Source: Brachionus koreanus (lineage: Eukaryota; Rotifera; Eurotatoria; Ploima; Brachionidae). Taken from it: DNA of 58,320 nucleotides. The position numbers and the translations under genes were made by a program. The stretch is from contig PJRA01000435.1 of assembly GCA_016987375.1 (NCBI GenBank), forward strand, positions 89,965-148,284. Direction: 5' to 3'. A model generated the notes under the pieces. The model searched no databases, had not been told where the DNA came from, and saw only the letters and a program-made list of their open reading frames with translations. Positions 57,406 to 58,320 of this stretch are shown one piece after another. Positions within the stretch are counted from its first letter, which is position 1; the number at the start of each line of letters is the position of its first letter.

Positions 57406-58320
57406 GTAAGTTTGATTCTAAATTTGCACTCATTTTCTAATTATTAAAAGAACTAGCAATAGAACATGTAGGTTGGAAGACCAGTGATTTTGTGTTCAGA
57501 TAATTTAGAATAACACAAAACTCTGAGTCTTCGAAACTTACGTTTTTTACTAACAACTAACCAAGAATAATGCTGTATCTTTGTGGAAGACTAATGATTT
57601 TGTGTTTTGAAAAAAATGTTTTTTTTTAAATTTAACATGAAATCTAAGTTTTCCGCATAGTCAGCCTTGACTAACTACTAAAAAAATTAGCTTTTTAAAA
57701 CAGAGTTTTTCAAAATTTAAGAAAATAAAAAAATATTTTTTTGAAGGGTTAAACAATCAGGTTTGTGGCAAGGAAATTGATTGATGCGATGAAACGAACA
57801 GATTGAGACAACTAAATTTTTTTTTAGCTTATTCTTTCTTGTTTTACTTATATGTGTTAAGATTTGAATGTTTTACAAATAAATAATTATTAAAGTTGAT
57901 TACACAATTATTCATTAAGTCATTTATTTTAAATAATTTTAAAATAGATTTTTTCTAACTGTAATGTGTGATCAAATCTATATTATATTAGATTGTCATT
58001 CATTTTTTTTTGTAAATAAAATTTTAAATTAAAATTTTTTATTTTAAAGGAACTTAATTAATACGTAATTAATTAATTTATTTAATTAATAATAATTGGA
58101 ACGTAATTAATTTCATCTAAAAATTTTATTCCTAATTTAGTCACTGAAAGTAAATCTGGACCAACCACTAACTGTTCAATTGAGTCACTGTTTACATTTT
58201 CTTACATTTTTACATTTTCAAGGTTAATCAACAAGCTATTGCCCTTATCGTAATCGACTGATTAACACTTCATTTATTTAATTTAATAAATTTTTTAATA
58301 ATTAAAATTGTAATTTTTAT
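57406..58320. other. hnRNP K terminal exon candidates and flank
   Basis: Holds the possible last exons of hnRNP K. The words GGAAGACCAGTGATTTTGTG (57475) and GGAAGACTAATGATTTTGTG (57587) form a diverged direct repeat. The remainder is AT-rich, with palindromic ATTAATTAATTTATTTAATT near 58070. Confidence 0.4.

Overview
This window is nuclear DNA from a small-genome invertebrate animal. It is very AT-rich, and its genes are split by many short introns (about 45-60 bases) with GT/AG borders and A/T-rich ends. The genes are metazoan: a PNLDC1-type piRNA trimmer, hnRNP K, ALG3, a SPSB/Gustavus protein, a RASEF-type Rab, and a PDZ plus Zasp-motif muscle protein. I would guess a rotifer-like or similar compact protostome genome, but the sequence alone does not fix the taxon. 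I rebuilt most genes exon by exon. For the C45 acyltransferase, ALG3, PNLDC1, RASEF and PDZ-ZM models every splice phase closes in frame, so these are well supported.

Layout. 1-2.1 kb: a repeat fragment, then the 5' part of an LRRC14-like gene (minus) that runs off the left edge. 4.7-5.6 kb: a single-exon membrane protein with a fibronectin-III-like ectodomain (minus). 7.8-9.1 kb: LINE debris with a SINE inserted in it. 9.8-14.0 kb: PDZ-ZM protein (minus). 15.8-17.3 kb: a 515-bp MITE and a dead mariner transposase. 19.7-21.6 kb: secreted C45-family acyltransferase (plus). 22.5-25.4 kb: ALG3 (minus), with an assembly gap in its long intron. 27.6-29.8 kb: PNLDC1 (minus). 30.7-32.0 kb: LINE reverse-transcriptase remnant (minus). 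33.6-33.9 kb: piggyBac-like MITE. 35.4-36.9 kb: SPSB (plus). 37.6-44.1 kb: gene-poor stretch with three identical tRNA-Cys genes, one tRNA-Phe, a broken EGF-like gene and an RTE-like LINE remnant. 44.4-44.6 kb: a long palindrome with an assembly gap at its tip. 45.5-51.0 kb: RASEF-like gene (plus), with a MULE/SWIM remnant in its largest intron. 53.2-53.5 kb: another MITE. 54.1-57.4 kb: hnRNP K (plus).

The genes do not form a pathway; this is ordinary eukaryotic gene order. Two have known germline roles in other animals: PNLDC1 trims piRNA 3' ends, and Gustavus-type SPSB proteins bind Vasa. They sit about 5.6 kb apart in a region full of transposon debris, but nothing in the sequence shows a functional link. 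The most notable new observations are structural. Both N-gaps lie inside inverted repeats, and one can be closed by an exact 13-base overlap into a near-perfect palindrome. Several short non-autonomous DNA elements still show their terminal repeats or target duplications. I found no convincing undescribed multi-gene system.
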